Shown piece by piece: positions 42,074 through 50,734 of a stretch of DNA of 64,000 bases. Numbering within the stretch: position 1 is the stretch's first letter; each line of letters opens with the position of its first letter. Made by a program: the position numbers and the translations under genes. The notes under the pieces are model-generated. The model was given only the letters and a program-made list of their open reading frames with translations, did no database searches and was not told the origin of the DNA. The stretch comes from Butyrivibrio sp. AE3009 (GTDB lineage Bacteria > Bacillota > Clostridia > Lachnospirales > Lachnospiraceae), in NCBI RefSeq assembly GCF_000420845.1, contig NZ_ATVS01000001.1, positions 62,001 to 126,000 of the forward strand, written 5' to 3'.

Positions 42074-43384
42074 TTAATCGTCTACATCAAAATGTTCAAG
42101 CACACTTTTCTTTTTCTCAGGTCTGGTATCTCCATGCTTAACCATAGACATGGTGCAGAATGCCAGCGCCGAGAAAATAAACGCATAAGGGAAAAGCGTT
42201 TTATAAGAAACATGTTCCAAAAGAAATCCCGAGAAAATCGGAGTAAACACCTGCGCTGCCATGGAAAAGGTGTAATAGGTTCCTGTAAACTTACCTATAT
42301 CTCCTGCCTTACTCATCTCAACAACCATGGGATAAGAATTGACGTTGATGGCTGCCCAGCCGATTCCAACCAGAGCAAAGAATATGTTGATTGAGGTTGA
42401 AAAATGAGGATAAAGTCCGGTGATTACAAAGCTTGCGGCCATAATCGAGATACCGATAAGGATAGTCTTCTTTCTTCCAATCTTGCCTGAAACATAAGCG
42501 ATCGGCACATAGCTCAGGGTCGCAGCACCGGTGGCAACAAGAAGGCAAGTTGCGTAAGCGTTGTCATGAAGGTCCCACACCTCCACTACGAATCTTGAAA
42601 AAGCTGTAGTTACTGCGTTATAGGCGGTAAACCACAAAAATACCGATACAAGAAGAAACATCAGGCTCTTCTTAACATCCGCAGGCATGTCGTTCTTGCC
42701 ACCCTCGGCTGTCTTCTCGTCATTGTCAAAAGATTCTCCCAGGGAATGAAGTCCGCCTTCAGTCTCTATGATTTTTTTGATCTTCTTCTCCTTGATAGTT
42801 ACAAATACTAAAAGAACCGCAAGTATCATGCATGCAATAAGGCTCATCACAAGGGGAATATAGTTGGTCCTCGCCGGATCATCAGCTTCTTTTAACAAAA
42901 CCTTGATCATCACAAGGATATAGATGCCGCCCAGGGTTCCCATAAGATTGATAATGGCGTTGGCACTGCTCCTGCAGGGAGCCGGTGTAAGATCGGGCAT
43001 AAGAGAGACCGCCGGGGATCTGTAGGTTCCCATCGCAATAAGAAGAAGGAGCAAGATCACGATGAACAAAGGAAGACTTCCGCTGGGGCGGGCAACTGCT
43101 ATAAGAATAAATAACAGCGCCGTGGACAGGATTGTTCCTATTACTATAAAGGGCATTCTTTTACCCATTTTGGTATCAGTCTTATCTGAAAGAGCGCCGA
43201 AAAAAGGCAGAAGAAACAGAGCCAGCACGTTATCAAGAGCCATAACCACACCGGTTGCCGTCTCACCCAGCTTAAAGGTATATTTCAGTATCTTGGGAAT
43301 CTCATTGTCATAGAACTGCCAGAATGCGCAGATAGAAAAGAACGCAAATCCGATAAGAATAGTACGTTTGTAATTAAGCTTCAT
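42074..43384 (-). CDS. MFS-type sugar transporter
   Basis: The 436-residue protein has twelve predicted helices, with GALSDKTDTKMGKRMPFIVIG after helix 2 (the MFS loop motif) and a long charged central loop (KEKKIKKIIETEGG). It resembles the glycoside-pentoside-hexuronide/SLC45-like carriers, which take up sugars or glycosides with cations. GGGGGA seven bases before the ATG at 43384 favours it over a TTG at 43399. The esterase gene follows after 92 bases, so the pair may import and de-acetylate pectin oligosaccharides; this is an inference. Confidence 0.85.
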   Translation of the reverse strand: MKLNYKRTILIGFAFFSICAFWQFYDNEIPKILKYTFKLGETATGVVMALDNVLALFLLPFFGALSDKTDTKMGKRMPFIVIGTILSTALLFILIAVARPSGSLPLFIVILLLLLIAMGTYRSPAVSLMPDLTPAPCRSSANAIINLMGTLGGIYILVMIKVLLKEADDPARTNYIPLVMSLIACMILAVLLVFVTIKEKKIKKIIETEGGLHSLGESFDNDEKTAEGGKNDMPADVKKSLMFLLVSVFLWFTAYNAVTTAFSRFVVEVWDLHDNAYATCLLVATGAATLSYVPIAYVSGKIGRKKTILIGISIMAASFVITGLYPHFSTSINIFFALVGIGWAAINVNSYPMVVEMSKAGDIGKFTGTYYTFSMAAQVFTPIFSGFLLEHVSYKTLFPYAFIFSALAFCTMSMVKHGDTRPEKKKSVLEHFDVDD

Positions 43385-43473
43385 ATTTAGTTCCCCCAAT
43401 CATTTTTTCACATATAAATATATTAAGGAATGAACGCTTCTTTAGCAATGTGAAAAAGCTACAATACGAATGG

Positions 43474-43502
43474 TTGCATTTTATAGAAGATTCTCATATA
43501 AT
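43474..43502 (+). promoter_or_regulatory. Sigma-A promoter of the ABC-F gene
   Basis: TTGCAT (43,474-43,479) and TATAAT (43,497-43,502) are separated by 17 bases. The predicted leader is about 45 bases. Confidence 0.8.
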
Positions 43503-43553
43503 ACGAACTGTTGCAAAGGATAGATTAATTGAATTTTGAGAGGTTATTTTTTA

Positions 43554-45194
43554 ATGATTAGTGCAAATAACGTAACCTTAAGAGTTGGTAAAAAAGCTCT
43601 TTTTGAAGAAGTTAACATCAAGTTCACTCCCGGTAACTGCTACGGTATCATCGGAGCAAACGGTGCCGGTAAGTCAACTTTCCTTAAGATCCTTTCAGGA
43701 CAGATTGAGACCACCAACGGTGATGTAGTTATCTCCGATGGCGAGCGTCTCTCCTTCCTTGAGCAGGACCATTTCAAATATGATGAGAACGTGGTTCTCG
43801 ATACCGTAATTGCAGGTAATGCCCGTCTCTTCGAGATCAAGAACGAGAAGGACGCCATCTATGCAAAAGAGGATTTCACAGACGAAGACGGAATCCGTGC
43901 CAGCGAGCTTGAGGCAGAATTCGCCGAGATGAACGGCTGGGAAGCTGAGTCTGATGCAGAGTCACTTCTTAACGGACTTGGAATTGATACAGAGTTCCAT
44001 TACAAGCTTATGAAGGAGCTTGATGGTGCACAGAAGGTTAAGGTTCTTCTTGCAAGAGCACTTTTCGGTAATCCCGATATCCTGCTTCTGGACGAGCCTA
44101 CCAACCACCTTGATCTGGATGCTATCGCATGGCTCGAGGAGTTCCTTATCAACTTTGAGAATACAGTTATTGTCGTATCCCACGACAGATACTTCCTTAA
44201 TAAAGTATGTACCTACATCGCAGACATCGACTACGGTAAGATTCAGCTCTATGCCGGTAACTACGATTTCTGGTATGAGTCATCTCAGCTGATGATCCGT
44301 CAGATGAAGGAAGCCAACAAGAAGAAAGAGGAACAGATCAAGGAACTTAAAGAGTTCATCGCTCGTTTCTCAGCTAACGCAAGTAAGAGTAAGCAGGCTA
44401 CTTCCAGAAAGAAGGCTCTCGAGAAGATTGAGCTTGATACTATCAAGCCTTCCAGCAGAAAGTACCCTTACATTGACTTCAGACCTAACCGTGAGATCGG
44501 TAACGAGGTCCTTACCGTTGAAGGTCTTTCCAAGACTGTTAACGGTGAGAAGGTTCTCGACAATATTTCATTCGTAATCCAGAGAGAGGACAAGGTCGCT
44601 TTTGTAGGCGGTAACGAGCTTGCCAAGACCACTCTCTTCCAGATTCTTTCAGGAGAGCTTGAGCCCGATGAAGGAACCTATAAATGGGGTGTAACCACAT
44701 CACAGGCATACTTCCCCAAGGACAACACCAAGGAGTTCGACAACGACTACACCATCACCGAGTGGCTTACAGGCTATTCTGAGATTAAGGATGCTACTTA
44801 TGTAAGAGGCTTCCTTGGCCGTATGCTCTTTGCCGGTGAGGACGGTGTTAAGAAGGTTAAGGTATTATCCGGAGGAGAAAAGGTAAGATGTCTTCTTTCC
44901 AAGATGATGATCTCCGGTGCCAACTGCCTTATCTTCGATGAGCCCACCAACCACCTTGATATGGAATCCATCTCCGCTCTTAACGACGGAATGATCAAGT
45001 TCCCCGGTGTTGAGCTCTTCGCCTGCCGTGACCACCAGGTTGTTCAGACCACAGCCAACAGAATCATGGAGATTCTGCCCGACGGATCACTTATTGATAA
45101 GAGATCCACCTATGATGAGTACCTTGAAAATGATGAAATGGCAAGAAAGCGTACAGTATACAACACTGTTGCCGAAGAGGAAGAAGACGACTGA
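43554..45194 (+). CDS. ABC-F ATPase of the YbiT-like group
   Basis: This 546-residue soluble protein has two ATPase domains joined by a charged helical linker (IRQMKEANKKKEEQIKELKEF) and no membrane segments, as in ABC-F translation factors. Domain 1 has a canonical P-loop (GANGAGKSTF) and Walker B (LLLDEPTNHLDL) but a variant signature (ELDGAQKVKVLLA). Domain 2 has a normal signature (LSGGEKVRC) and Walker B (IFDEPTNHLDM), but its P-loop reads GGNELAKTT and its switch reads FACRDHQ instead of the usual SHD. One of the two nucleotide sites thus looks weakened. AGAGG before the ATG at 43554 favours it over a TTG at 43536. A cytoplasmic, ribosome-linked role is expected from the family. Confidence 0.92.
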   Translation: MISANNVTLRVGKKALFEEVNIKFTPGNCYGIIGANGAGKSTFLKILSGQIETTNGDVVISDGERLSFLEQDHFKYDENVVLDTVIAGNARLFEIKNEKDAIYAKEDFTDEDGIRASELEAEFAEMNGWEAESDAESLLNGLGIDTEFHYKLMKELDGAQKVKVLLARALFGNPDILLLDEPTNHLDLDAIAWLEEFLINFENTVIVVSHDRYFLNKVCTYIADIDYGKIQLYAGNYDFWYESSQLMIRQMKEANKKKEEQIKELKEFIARFSANASKSKQATSRKKALEKIELDTIKPSSRKYPYIDFRPNREIGNEVLTVEGLSKTVNGEKVLDNISFVIQREDKVAFVGGNELAKTTLFQILSGELEPDEGTYKWGVTTSQAYFPKDNTKEFDNDYTITEWLTGYSEIKDATYVRGFLGRMLFAGEDGVKKVKVLSGGEKVRCLLSKMMISGANCLIFDEPTNHLDMESISALNDGMIKFPGVELFACRDHQVVQTTANRIMEILPDGSLIDKRSTYDEYLENDEMARKRTVYNTVAEEEEDD

Positions 45195-45280
45195 TTCCAC
45201 CATTTTGTAATATAGCGTAGTTAGTATCCCGCCCCGGCGGCTTACAATATTATTTATGCGAAAGCGGAGGAGAAAAAAGC

Positions 45281-46156
45281 ATGCAGACATTTAGTCCCGT
45301 AAAAGAAGGAAAGGTTAGAGAAATCTACGATATCGGCGAGAACCTTATCATGGTTGCCACCGACAGAATTTCAGCTTTTGATGTTATCTTAAAGAACAAA
45401 GTCAACAAAAAAGGCGCAGTTCTTACACAGATGTCCAAGTTCTGGTTTGACCTTACCAAGGATATTGTTAAGAACCACATGGTCAGCACAGATACAGCTG
45501 ATATGCCTGAGTTTTTCAGAACACCTGAGTTTACAGGAAACAGCATGCTTTGCAAAAAGCTCACAATGATCCCCGTAGAGTGTATCGTTCGTGGCTATAT
45601 AACAGGTAGCGGCTGGAAGAGCTATGTAGAAAACGGAACAGTTTGTGGAATCAAGCTTCCTGAGGGACTTAAGGAATGCGGCAAGCTCCCTGAACCTATC
45701 TACACTCCCAGCACCAAGGCAGAGATCGGTGATCACGATGAGAACATCGATTTTGACCGCAGCGTAGAGGTTCTTGAAAAGGCCTTCCCGGGACACGGCG
45801 AGGAATACGCTACCAAGATCAGAGATTACACAATCGCTCTTTACAAGAAATGTGCAGACTACGCTCTCACTCGCGGCATCATCATTGCAGATACCAAGTT
45901 TGAGTTTGGTATCGATGAGAACGGCGAGGTTGTTATCGGTGATGAGATGCTCACTCCCGATTCATCACGTTTCTGGCCTGTAGAGGGCTACGAAGAAGGT
46001 CACGATCAGCCTTCCTTCGACAAGCAGTTTGTTCGTAACTGGCTTAAAGCCAATCCCGACAGTGATTACAACCTTCCTCAGGATGTAATCGACAAGACTA
46101 TAGATAAGTATCTTGAAGCTTATAAGCTTCTTACAGGCAGCGAACTGAACGTATAA
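45281..46156 (+). CDS. purC: Phosphoribosylaminoimidazole-succinocarboxamide synthase (SAICAR synthetase)
   Basis: The 291-residue enzyme starts with the KEGKVREIYDIGENLIMVATDRISAFDVI signature, split across the ATP-binding region, and has VECIVRGYITGSGWKSY and the second signature ADTKFEFGIDENGEVVIGDE followed by LTPDSSRFW. It ligates aspartate to CAIR in purine synthesis. AGGAG lies nine bases before the ATG. A TACAAT at 45,243-45,248 is a weak -10 box. No purine riboswitch or PurR box was seen. It appears to be a single-gene unit, with a strong terminator after it. Confidence 0.96.
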   Translation: MQTFSPVKEGKVREIYDIGENLIMVATDRISAFDVILKNKVNKKGAVLTQMSKFWFDLTKDIVKNHMVSTDTADMPEFFRTPEFTGNSMLCKKLTMIPVECIVRGYITGSGWKSYVENGTVCGIKLPEGLKECGKLPEPIYTPSTKAEIGDHDENIDFDRSVEVLEKAFPGHGEEYATKIRDYTIALYKKCADYALTRGIIIADTKFEFGIDENGEVVIGDEMLTPDSSRFWPVEGYEEGHDQPSFDKQFVRNWLKANPDSDYNLPQDVIDKTIDKYLEAYKLLTGSELNV

Positions 46157-46161
46157 ATCAT

Positions 46162-46197
46162 AAAAAGGTTGGAGCATTTATATGCTTCAACCTTTTT
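46162..46197. terminator. Bidirectional terminator between purC and the DUF6056-like gene
   Basis: Sixteen-base arms (46,162-46,177 and 46,182-46,197), one G-U pair and a TTAT loop, with A5/T5 ends on either strand. It sits between convergent genes. Confidence 0.92.
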
Positions 46198-46217
46198 GGT
46201 TATCTTACTATTCTAAT

Positions 46218-47684
46218 TTAATTATTTAGGAATATTATCCTCACAGATTCCTTGTCGAAACAGGCTGCAAAGGCTTCATTAACCCAGTGGTCCTTATCAT
46301 CGTTCACACCTGTTCCCAATAACACACCTGAATTAACAAGACTCACTTCCACTTCCACGTCCTGTTCATCAGCCCCGCGCACATCTTCAATCATTTCGGC
46401 GTTCATACTGCAATAGCTATGCATGGTCCCGTCAGCAAATTCCCGTGCCGTCTTGTATAGCATCAGATCACCAATACCTATGGTTCTGATATTCAGATAA
46501 GCCATGAAGATCAGTATCGGTATCAAAGTACCCCAGTTAACAGCAATGTTCTTTTTGGCCATCTCTTCTCCGACCATATTGGAAACCAGAGCTATAACCA
46601 AAGCAAAAGCAAGTACGATTTCCAGATCCACAAGGAAAAGAATTCTCTCCTGTCCTGTTACTCTTCCATACCCAAGACTTACCGGAAAAACTGAAGCACC
46701 AAGAATAAGCACAACTGAAACTATCCCATATAGAATCTGTTTATCCCTGATACATTTTCCCTCTGCCCTAAATGCCAGGAAGGCGAAGAACATTATTATA
46801 CATGCCATTACAATATACTGATTCTTATACAGAACATATGCCCTTCCCAACAATTGTCTGATTGTATTGGCCAGTGCAGTCACGACACTGAGTCCGTGTC
46901 CCGATTCTCCCTCCAATCTGTCAAAATTTCCCGGTGACAATACATTGATCACTGCGCTGAGGACAGCTCCTGCAAACGGAAGCCAGGATAACTTTTTACT
47001 TACAGTATCTTCTTTTCCGGCTACAATCTTAGAAGCAAAACCAAGTGCTATACACAAACCGCCTGCGCAGGCAAAACCCGCCACATTCAGCGCTCCGCCG
47101 CAGCCAAGCATCAGACAAACAGCAGCTCCGATAAAACTTTTTCTTTTACCGTACAGAAAATACTGCACATACTGTTCCAAACCGATAAACGCCATAGCCA
47201 TCGGAATCGTATATCCACCCGCTCCCGTGAGCCAGTACAGTTCTTCCCTGGCAGGAGTAAGATTCATTCCGGTAAAAACAACGACATTCATCATCACTAA
47301 AACAGCCGGCCACTTATATGATTCGTCAACAAGGAATCGCACCATAGAAACCAATCTAAACAGTGCATAGATAAAAAGAATAAAGGATAAAAACAAATAG
47401 ATTCTGACACCGGTATAACTTAATTTAGTTATGCCTACGGCAAACATATCAAGATGGTTGGTAAACCATGCCCCCTGCCAGTTCCCATACATCCAAAGAG
47501 CCTGTGATATCGCTGCTGTAAAAATACTGGGATAATGCTGATTACTCCTTAGCATATCATAGAAATTAAAATCATCGATAACCGGCACCGAATAGATGAT
47601 CCCCAGTGCCAGCACCAGAATAAAGCTCATCAGAATAAAAGCAAGAACAAACGTTAAAACAGTGCGATGCTTAATCCCCCTCAT
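46218..47684 (-). CDS. Polytopic membrane protein (DUF6056-like, possible GT-C fold)
   Basis: The 488-residue protein has about eleven membrane helices. After helix 1 an outer loop has VIDDFNFYDMLRS and GNWQGAWFTNHLDMF, an arrangement resembling the Asp-Asp loop of GT-C glycosyltransferases. A small soluble C-terminal region follows (about 410-488). The most similar family I can name is DUF6056; the function is unknown. GGGGAG precedes the ATG. It is convergent with purC and is separated from the thrH-like gene by a gap of 250 bases. Confidence 0.7.
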   Translation of the reverse strand: MRGIKHRTVLTFVLAFILMSFILVLALGIIYSVPVIDDFNFYDMLRSNQHYPSIFTAAISQALWMYGNWQGAWFTNHLDMFAVGITKLSYTGVRIYLFLSFILFIYALFRLVSMVRFLVDESYKWPAVLVMMNVVVFTGMNLTPAREELYWLTGAGGYTIPMAMAFIGLEQYVQYFLYGKRKSFIGAAVCLMLGCGGALNVAGFACAGGLCIALGFASKIVAGKEDTVSKKLSWLPFAGAVLSAVINVLSPGNFDRLEGESGHGLSVVTALANTIRQLLGRAYVLYKNQYIVMACIIMFFAFLAFRAEGKCIRDKQILYGIVSVVLILGASVFPVSLGYGRVTGQERILFLVDLEIVLAFALVIALVSNMVGEEMAKKNIAVNWGTLIPILIFMAYLNIRTIGIGDLMLYKTAREFADGTMHSYCSMNAEMIEDVRGADEQDVEVEVSLVNSGVLLGTGVNDDKDHWVNEAFAACFDKESVRIIFLNN

Positions 47685-47733
47685 AACATCTCCCCAAGAT
47701 TTAAACTATAATTCCTACCTTTCTATTTTCTCA

Positions 47734-47877
47734 CTATAATGCAAAAAAATAAATAGTAAAATGATTATTCGTAACTGCGAAACTTACAGTACAGTCATCC
47801 TCAAGTACACGCTCACCAATCTTTACCACCGCATGGCCATGGAGACTGGCGTTCGACTGACTTGTACTAACTCTATG
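47734..47877 (-). other. Short open stretch in an intergenic gap, possible gene remnant
   Basis: A 47-codon frame without a good start lies between two stops. Its translation (NASLHGHAVVKIGERVLEDD and so on) looks like coding sequence rather than random DNA. It has no ribosome-binding site. It may be a decayed gene fragment or an intergenic repeat; I do not recognise it. Confidence 0.3.
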
Positions 47878-47886
47878 TCATACCAA

Positions 47887-47919
47887 AAAGGTGCCAGGCA
47901 CCGCGTGCCTGACACCTTT
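47887..47919. repeat. Extragenic palindrome, GGTGCC/GGTGTC type
   Basis: Fifteen-base arms (47,887-47,901 and 47,905-47,919) with one mismatch and a 3-base loop. On the minus strand it is followed by TTTGG after CCTTT, so it can also end the thrH-like transcript, whose stop is 16 bases upstream. Confidence 0.85.
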
Positions 47920-47934
47920 AGTTTATTTATTATC

Positions 47935-48534
47935 TTACAGCGCCTTCTTGATTGCCTCGAGGAAGTCGCTGTATTCCTCGAAGGCAGGAAGCTCGGGATG
48001 ATCTGCCTTGATCTGCTCTGTTGAGCGGAACAGGAAGCCTGCCTTGGAGGCCTGGATCATACCAAGGTCGTTGTAGCTGTCACCGGCAGCGATGGTCTCG
48101 TAGCCGATGGACTGAAGAGCCTTGACTGTTGTGAGCTTGGAGTTCTCGATTCTCATCTTGAAATCTGTGATCTCACCGTTATCGGCAACCACCAGTGAAT
48201 TGCAGAAAATGGTGGGCCAGCCAAGCTTCTCCATAAGAGGAGTTGCAAACTGTGTAAAGGTATCACTGATAATGATTACCTGTGTGATCTTACGAAGCTC
48301 ATCAAGGAACTCCTTTGCTCCCGGAAGGGGATCGATCTTGGCGATGGTCTCCTGTATCTCTTTAAGTCCAAGGCCATGCTCTTTAAGGATTCCAAGTCTC
48401 CATCTCATGAGCTTGTCATAGTCAGGTTCATCTCTGGTGGTTCTCTTAAGTTCGGGAATTCCGCTGGCCTGTGAAAAGGCGATCCATATCTCCGGTACAA
48501 GTACTCCCTCAAGGTCCAAACAAACGATATTCAT
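47935..48534 (-). CDS. thrH: ThrH-type phosphoserine phosphatase/homoserine phosphotransferase
   Basis: The 199-residue HAD protein starts MNIVCLDLEGVLVPEIW, where the first motif is DLEGV rather than DxDGT. This and the EIWIAF segment are typical of ThrH. It also has SDTFTQF and GDSYNDLGM (motif III). ThrH can dephosphorylate phosphoserine or pass phosphate to homoserine. AAGGAG eight bases before 48534 supports this ATG rather than a GTG at 48543. It follows the PHP gene on the same strand. Confidence 0.88.
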   Translation of the reverse strand: MNIVCLDLEGVLVPEIWIAFSQASGIPELKRTTRDEPDYDKLMRWRLGILKEHGLGLKEIQETIAKIDPLPGAKEFLDELRKITQVIIISDTFTQFATPLMEKLGWPTIFCNSLVVADNGEITDFKMRIENSKLTTVKALQSIGYETIAAGDSYNDLGMIQASKAGFLFRSTEQIKADHPELPAFEEYSDFLEAIKKAL

Positions 48535-48620
48535 AATACACACTCCTTCATATATACTTTAACACATTAAATCCATAAAGATTGTAGCATACATGTAGCT
48601 TCCAGACAAACCCAAAAGAT

Positions 48621-49478
48621 TTATTTTTTGCCTGCTGCCATTTTAATAGGCGGAAGAAGTTCCTCAGGAACAAAGAGCTTACCTCTTCCTACAGCCAGAT
48701 CAATATCCTTCTTATTGGCTCCATGGAAATCAGAACCTCCGCTGACAAGCAGGTCATACTTGCCTGCGAGAGCCTTCATATCTCTTTCTTCCCGTGGCTC
48801 ATAGGTGGAATAAATAGCCTCCAATCCCATAAGTCCTGCTGCCTTCAGGCGCTTAACCAGATTTTCCAATCTCTCATCACTCATGCGATACAAAATAGGA
48901 TGAGCCAGAATAGGCACTCCTCCTGCCTGCAGAATATGCTCTATAGCCTGCTCCGGAAGTATCTTTTCCCTTGGCACAAAATAGGGGCAGTTGTCCCCGA
49001 TAAGTCTGTCAAAAACCTCCTGTCGACTCTTAACATATCCCTTTTCCATAATGAGCTTTGCATAGTGAGCTCTTGTTATGACAGCTCCGGGATTCTTCTC
49101 CACAAGTTCATCATAGGTGATGGGTATGCCGGCTTCCTCAGTGAGTTTCTTGCACATCTTGATATTTCTGTTAATTCTGGAATCCTTGAATTCCTGAAGC
49201 TTCTTCTGATAAGCTTCATCCCTGTGATTGATGTACAGGCCTACGATATGAACATCCTTGCCTTCCTCAACTGTGGAATATTCTATACCGGGCACAAACT
49301 CCATATCCGGGTACTTCCCAGCAGTATAGGCAATTCCTTCATCCAGCCCTGCGACCGTATCATGGTCTGTAAGTGCTATTGCCGAAAGTCCCTTATCATG
49401 GGCATAATCGATAAGCTCCTTAACAGAATAACTTCCATCCGAACAATTGGAATGTGTATGTAAATCTATCGCTCTCAT
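48621..49478 (-). CDS. PHP-domain phosphoesterase (RNase AM/YciV-like)
   Basis: The 285-residue protein has the PHP metal motifs DLHTHSNCSDG, ALTDHDTVAG, PGIEYS, ILAHP and GGSDFHG. The family includes 3',5'-nucleotide phosphatases and the 5'-3' exoribonuclease RNase AM of Escherichia coli, and this length fits. Its exact substrate is not visible. GGAGAG six bases upstream sets the start. The HAD gene lies 45 bases before it. Confidence 0.88.
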   Translation of the reverse strand: MRAIDLHTHSNCSDGSYSVKELIDYAHDKGLSAIALTDHDTVAGLDEGIAYTAGKYPDMEFVPGIEYSTVEEGKDVHIVGLYINHRDEAYQKKLQEFKDSRINRNIKMCKKLTEEAGIPITYDELVEKNPGAVITRAHYAKLIMEKGYVKSRQEVFDRLIGDNCPYFVPREKILPEQAIEHILQAGGVPILAHPILYRMSDERLENLVKRLKAAGLMGLEAIYSTYEPREERDMKALAGKYDLLVSGGSDFHGANKKDIDLAVGRGKLFVPEELLPPIKMAAGKK

Positions 49479-49523
49479 TATTTTCTCTCCATATAAAAAT
49501 TTATGACTATTGGGTCTGACATA

Positions 49524-50333
49524 TCAGATAGCCCCTAAAATAAACTCCGCCAGGCCATCATGATTGTTATCTTCTTTGGTAACAACATCTGCACTTGCCT
49601 TAACTACATCCGTGCCGTTTATCATGGCAATGCCGCAGCCTGCTGCCTCGATCATGGACAGGTCATTCTGCTCATCTCCCGCAGCCAGCGTATTCTCTAC
49701 AGGTATCCCAAGATAATCAGCAAGCCTTTTTACCGCACTTCCCTTTCCCGCAATGGAAGGAAATATCTCCATGTAATATGGATTGGAATACAAAAGGGTC
49801 AGCTCATCCCCCACCATCTCCTGAAGCGCCATTCTAAATCTCTCCTGCTTCTCATGATCATGAAGCTCAATGGCAATCATCTTGGAAGGCGGTGTCACTA
49901 TATACTGCATAACATCGTCAGCCACTATCAGCGGCGTCTTAATAACCCTTCTGTAATAATCCATACACTCCCCATTCCATCTGCTGACGATATGAGTCTC
50001 ATTATAGGTATGGCAGTGCATATCATATTCTGCCGCAAGGTCCATGATCTTCGGCACAAGTTCGAGCCTAATACCGGTCTTGTATACATATTTCTCATCA
50101 TCAACACTGAATATTTCTGTACCGTTGGAGCCGCAAAGATAGCTCCCCTTAAAATCAAGCCCCAGCCCATTATAAACTGCTCTTGCACTGTCAATGGCCC
50201 TTCCCGTATTTATACAGAAATGATTCCCTGCCTCCGTGAACCTCCTAAGAGCCTCCATGGTAGCAGGTGTTATTATCTTCTCTTTATTCAAAAGAGTTCC
50301 GTCCAGGTCAAAGAAAAAAATCTTACTGCTCAA
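49524..50333 (-). CDS. Cof-type HAD-IIB hydrolase
   Basis: This protein of 269 residues has motif I IFFFDLDGTLLNKEK, motif II in NTGRAIDSAR, a cap domain, and motifs III-IV in GKGSAVKRLADYLGI and AAGDEQNDLSMIEAAGCGIAM. Cof-type enzymes dephosphorylate sugar phosphates, pyridoxal phosphate or flavin nucleotides; the substrate is not evident. A TTG at 50333, five bases after GGAGG, is the best start; a TTG at 50345 overlaps the ribosome-binding site. A TATAAT at 50,367-50,372 (minus), just past the palindrome, is a likely -10 box. Confidence 0.9.
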   Translation of the reverse strand: MSSKIFFFDLDGTLLNKEKIITPATMEALRRFTEAGNHFCINTGRAIDSARAVYNGLGLDFKGSYLCGSNGTEIFSVDDEKYVYKTGIRLELVPKIMDLAAEYDMHCHTYNETHIVSRWNGECMDYYRRVIKTPLIVADDVMQYIVTPPSKMIAIELHDHEKQERFRMALQEMVGDELTLLYSNPYYMEIFPSIAGKGSAVKRLADYLGIPVENTLAAGDEQNDLSMIEAAGCGIAMINGTDVVKASADVVTKEDNNHDGLAEFILGAI

Positions 50334-50378
50334 AATATCCTCCAATAAACATTTATAACTTTAACCATTATACCAAAA

Positions 50379-50445
50379 AAGGTGTCAGACACCGTGAACA
50401 AATTGTGAGTAAAGGTCACAGTTTGTTCACGGAGCCTGACACCTT
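50379..50445. repeat. Long extragenic palindrome, GGTGTCAG outer / AACAAATTGTGA inner arms
   Basis: Thirty-base arms (50,379-50,408 and 50,416-50,445) with three mismatches and a 7-base loop. On the minus strand it ends with T6, so it can also act as a terminator after the small acidic gene. The inner arm shares AACAAA(C/T)TGTGA with the palindrome at 58,860. Confidence 0.9.
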
Positions 50446-50462
50446 ATATGAATTGTATATTA

Positions 50463-50714
50463 TCAGCCCTCTACGATAAGGTATCTGCCATCGCCGATAT
50501 CAAATACTTCGTCAGCATCAAGAACGTTGCCCTCAACGTCTACACCGGATTCCTCGAAATATTCTTCGACCTCATCCGGTCCGTCAACAACAACTGCCAT
50601 GCAGTCCTCAAGGAAAGCCTCTGCCTCTTCCTCATTGGATGCCACATCCTCCGGGAAAAGCTGTCCCTGATTCTCCAAAAAACATCTGATCACTGCCTCG
50701 TCATACTCGTGCAT
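50463..50714 (-). CDS. Small acidic conserved protein
   Basis: The 83-residue protein is very acidic, with the segments CFLENQGQLFPEDVA, EEAEAFLEDCMAVVVD and an ending FDIGDGRYLIVEG. I do not recognise a domain of known function. GGAGGA nine bases before the ATG and the tight spacing to maf (20 bases) show it to be a real gene in the ppx-ppk-maf unit. Confidence 0.8.
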   Translation of the reverse strand: MHEYDEAVIRCFLENQGQLFPEDVASNEEEAEAFLEDCMAVVVDGPDEVEEYFEESGVDVEGNVLDADEVFDIGDGRYLIVEG

Positions 50715-50734
50715 ACAAATTGTCCTCCGAAACT

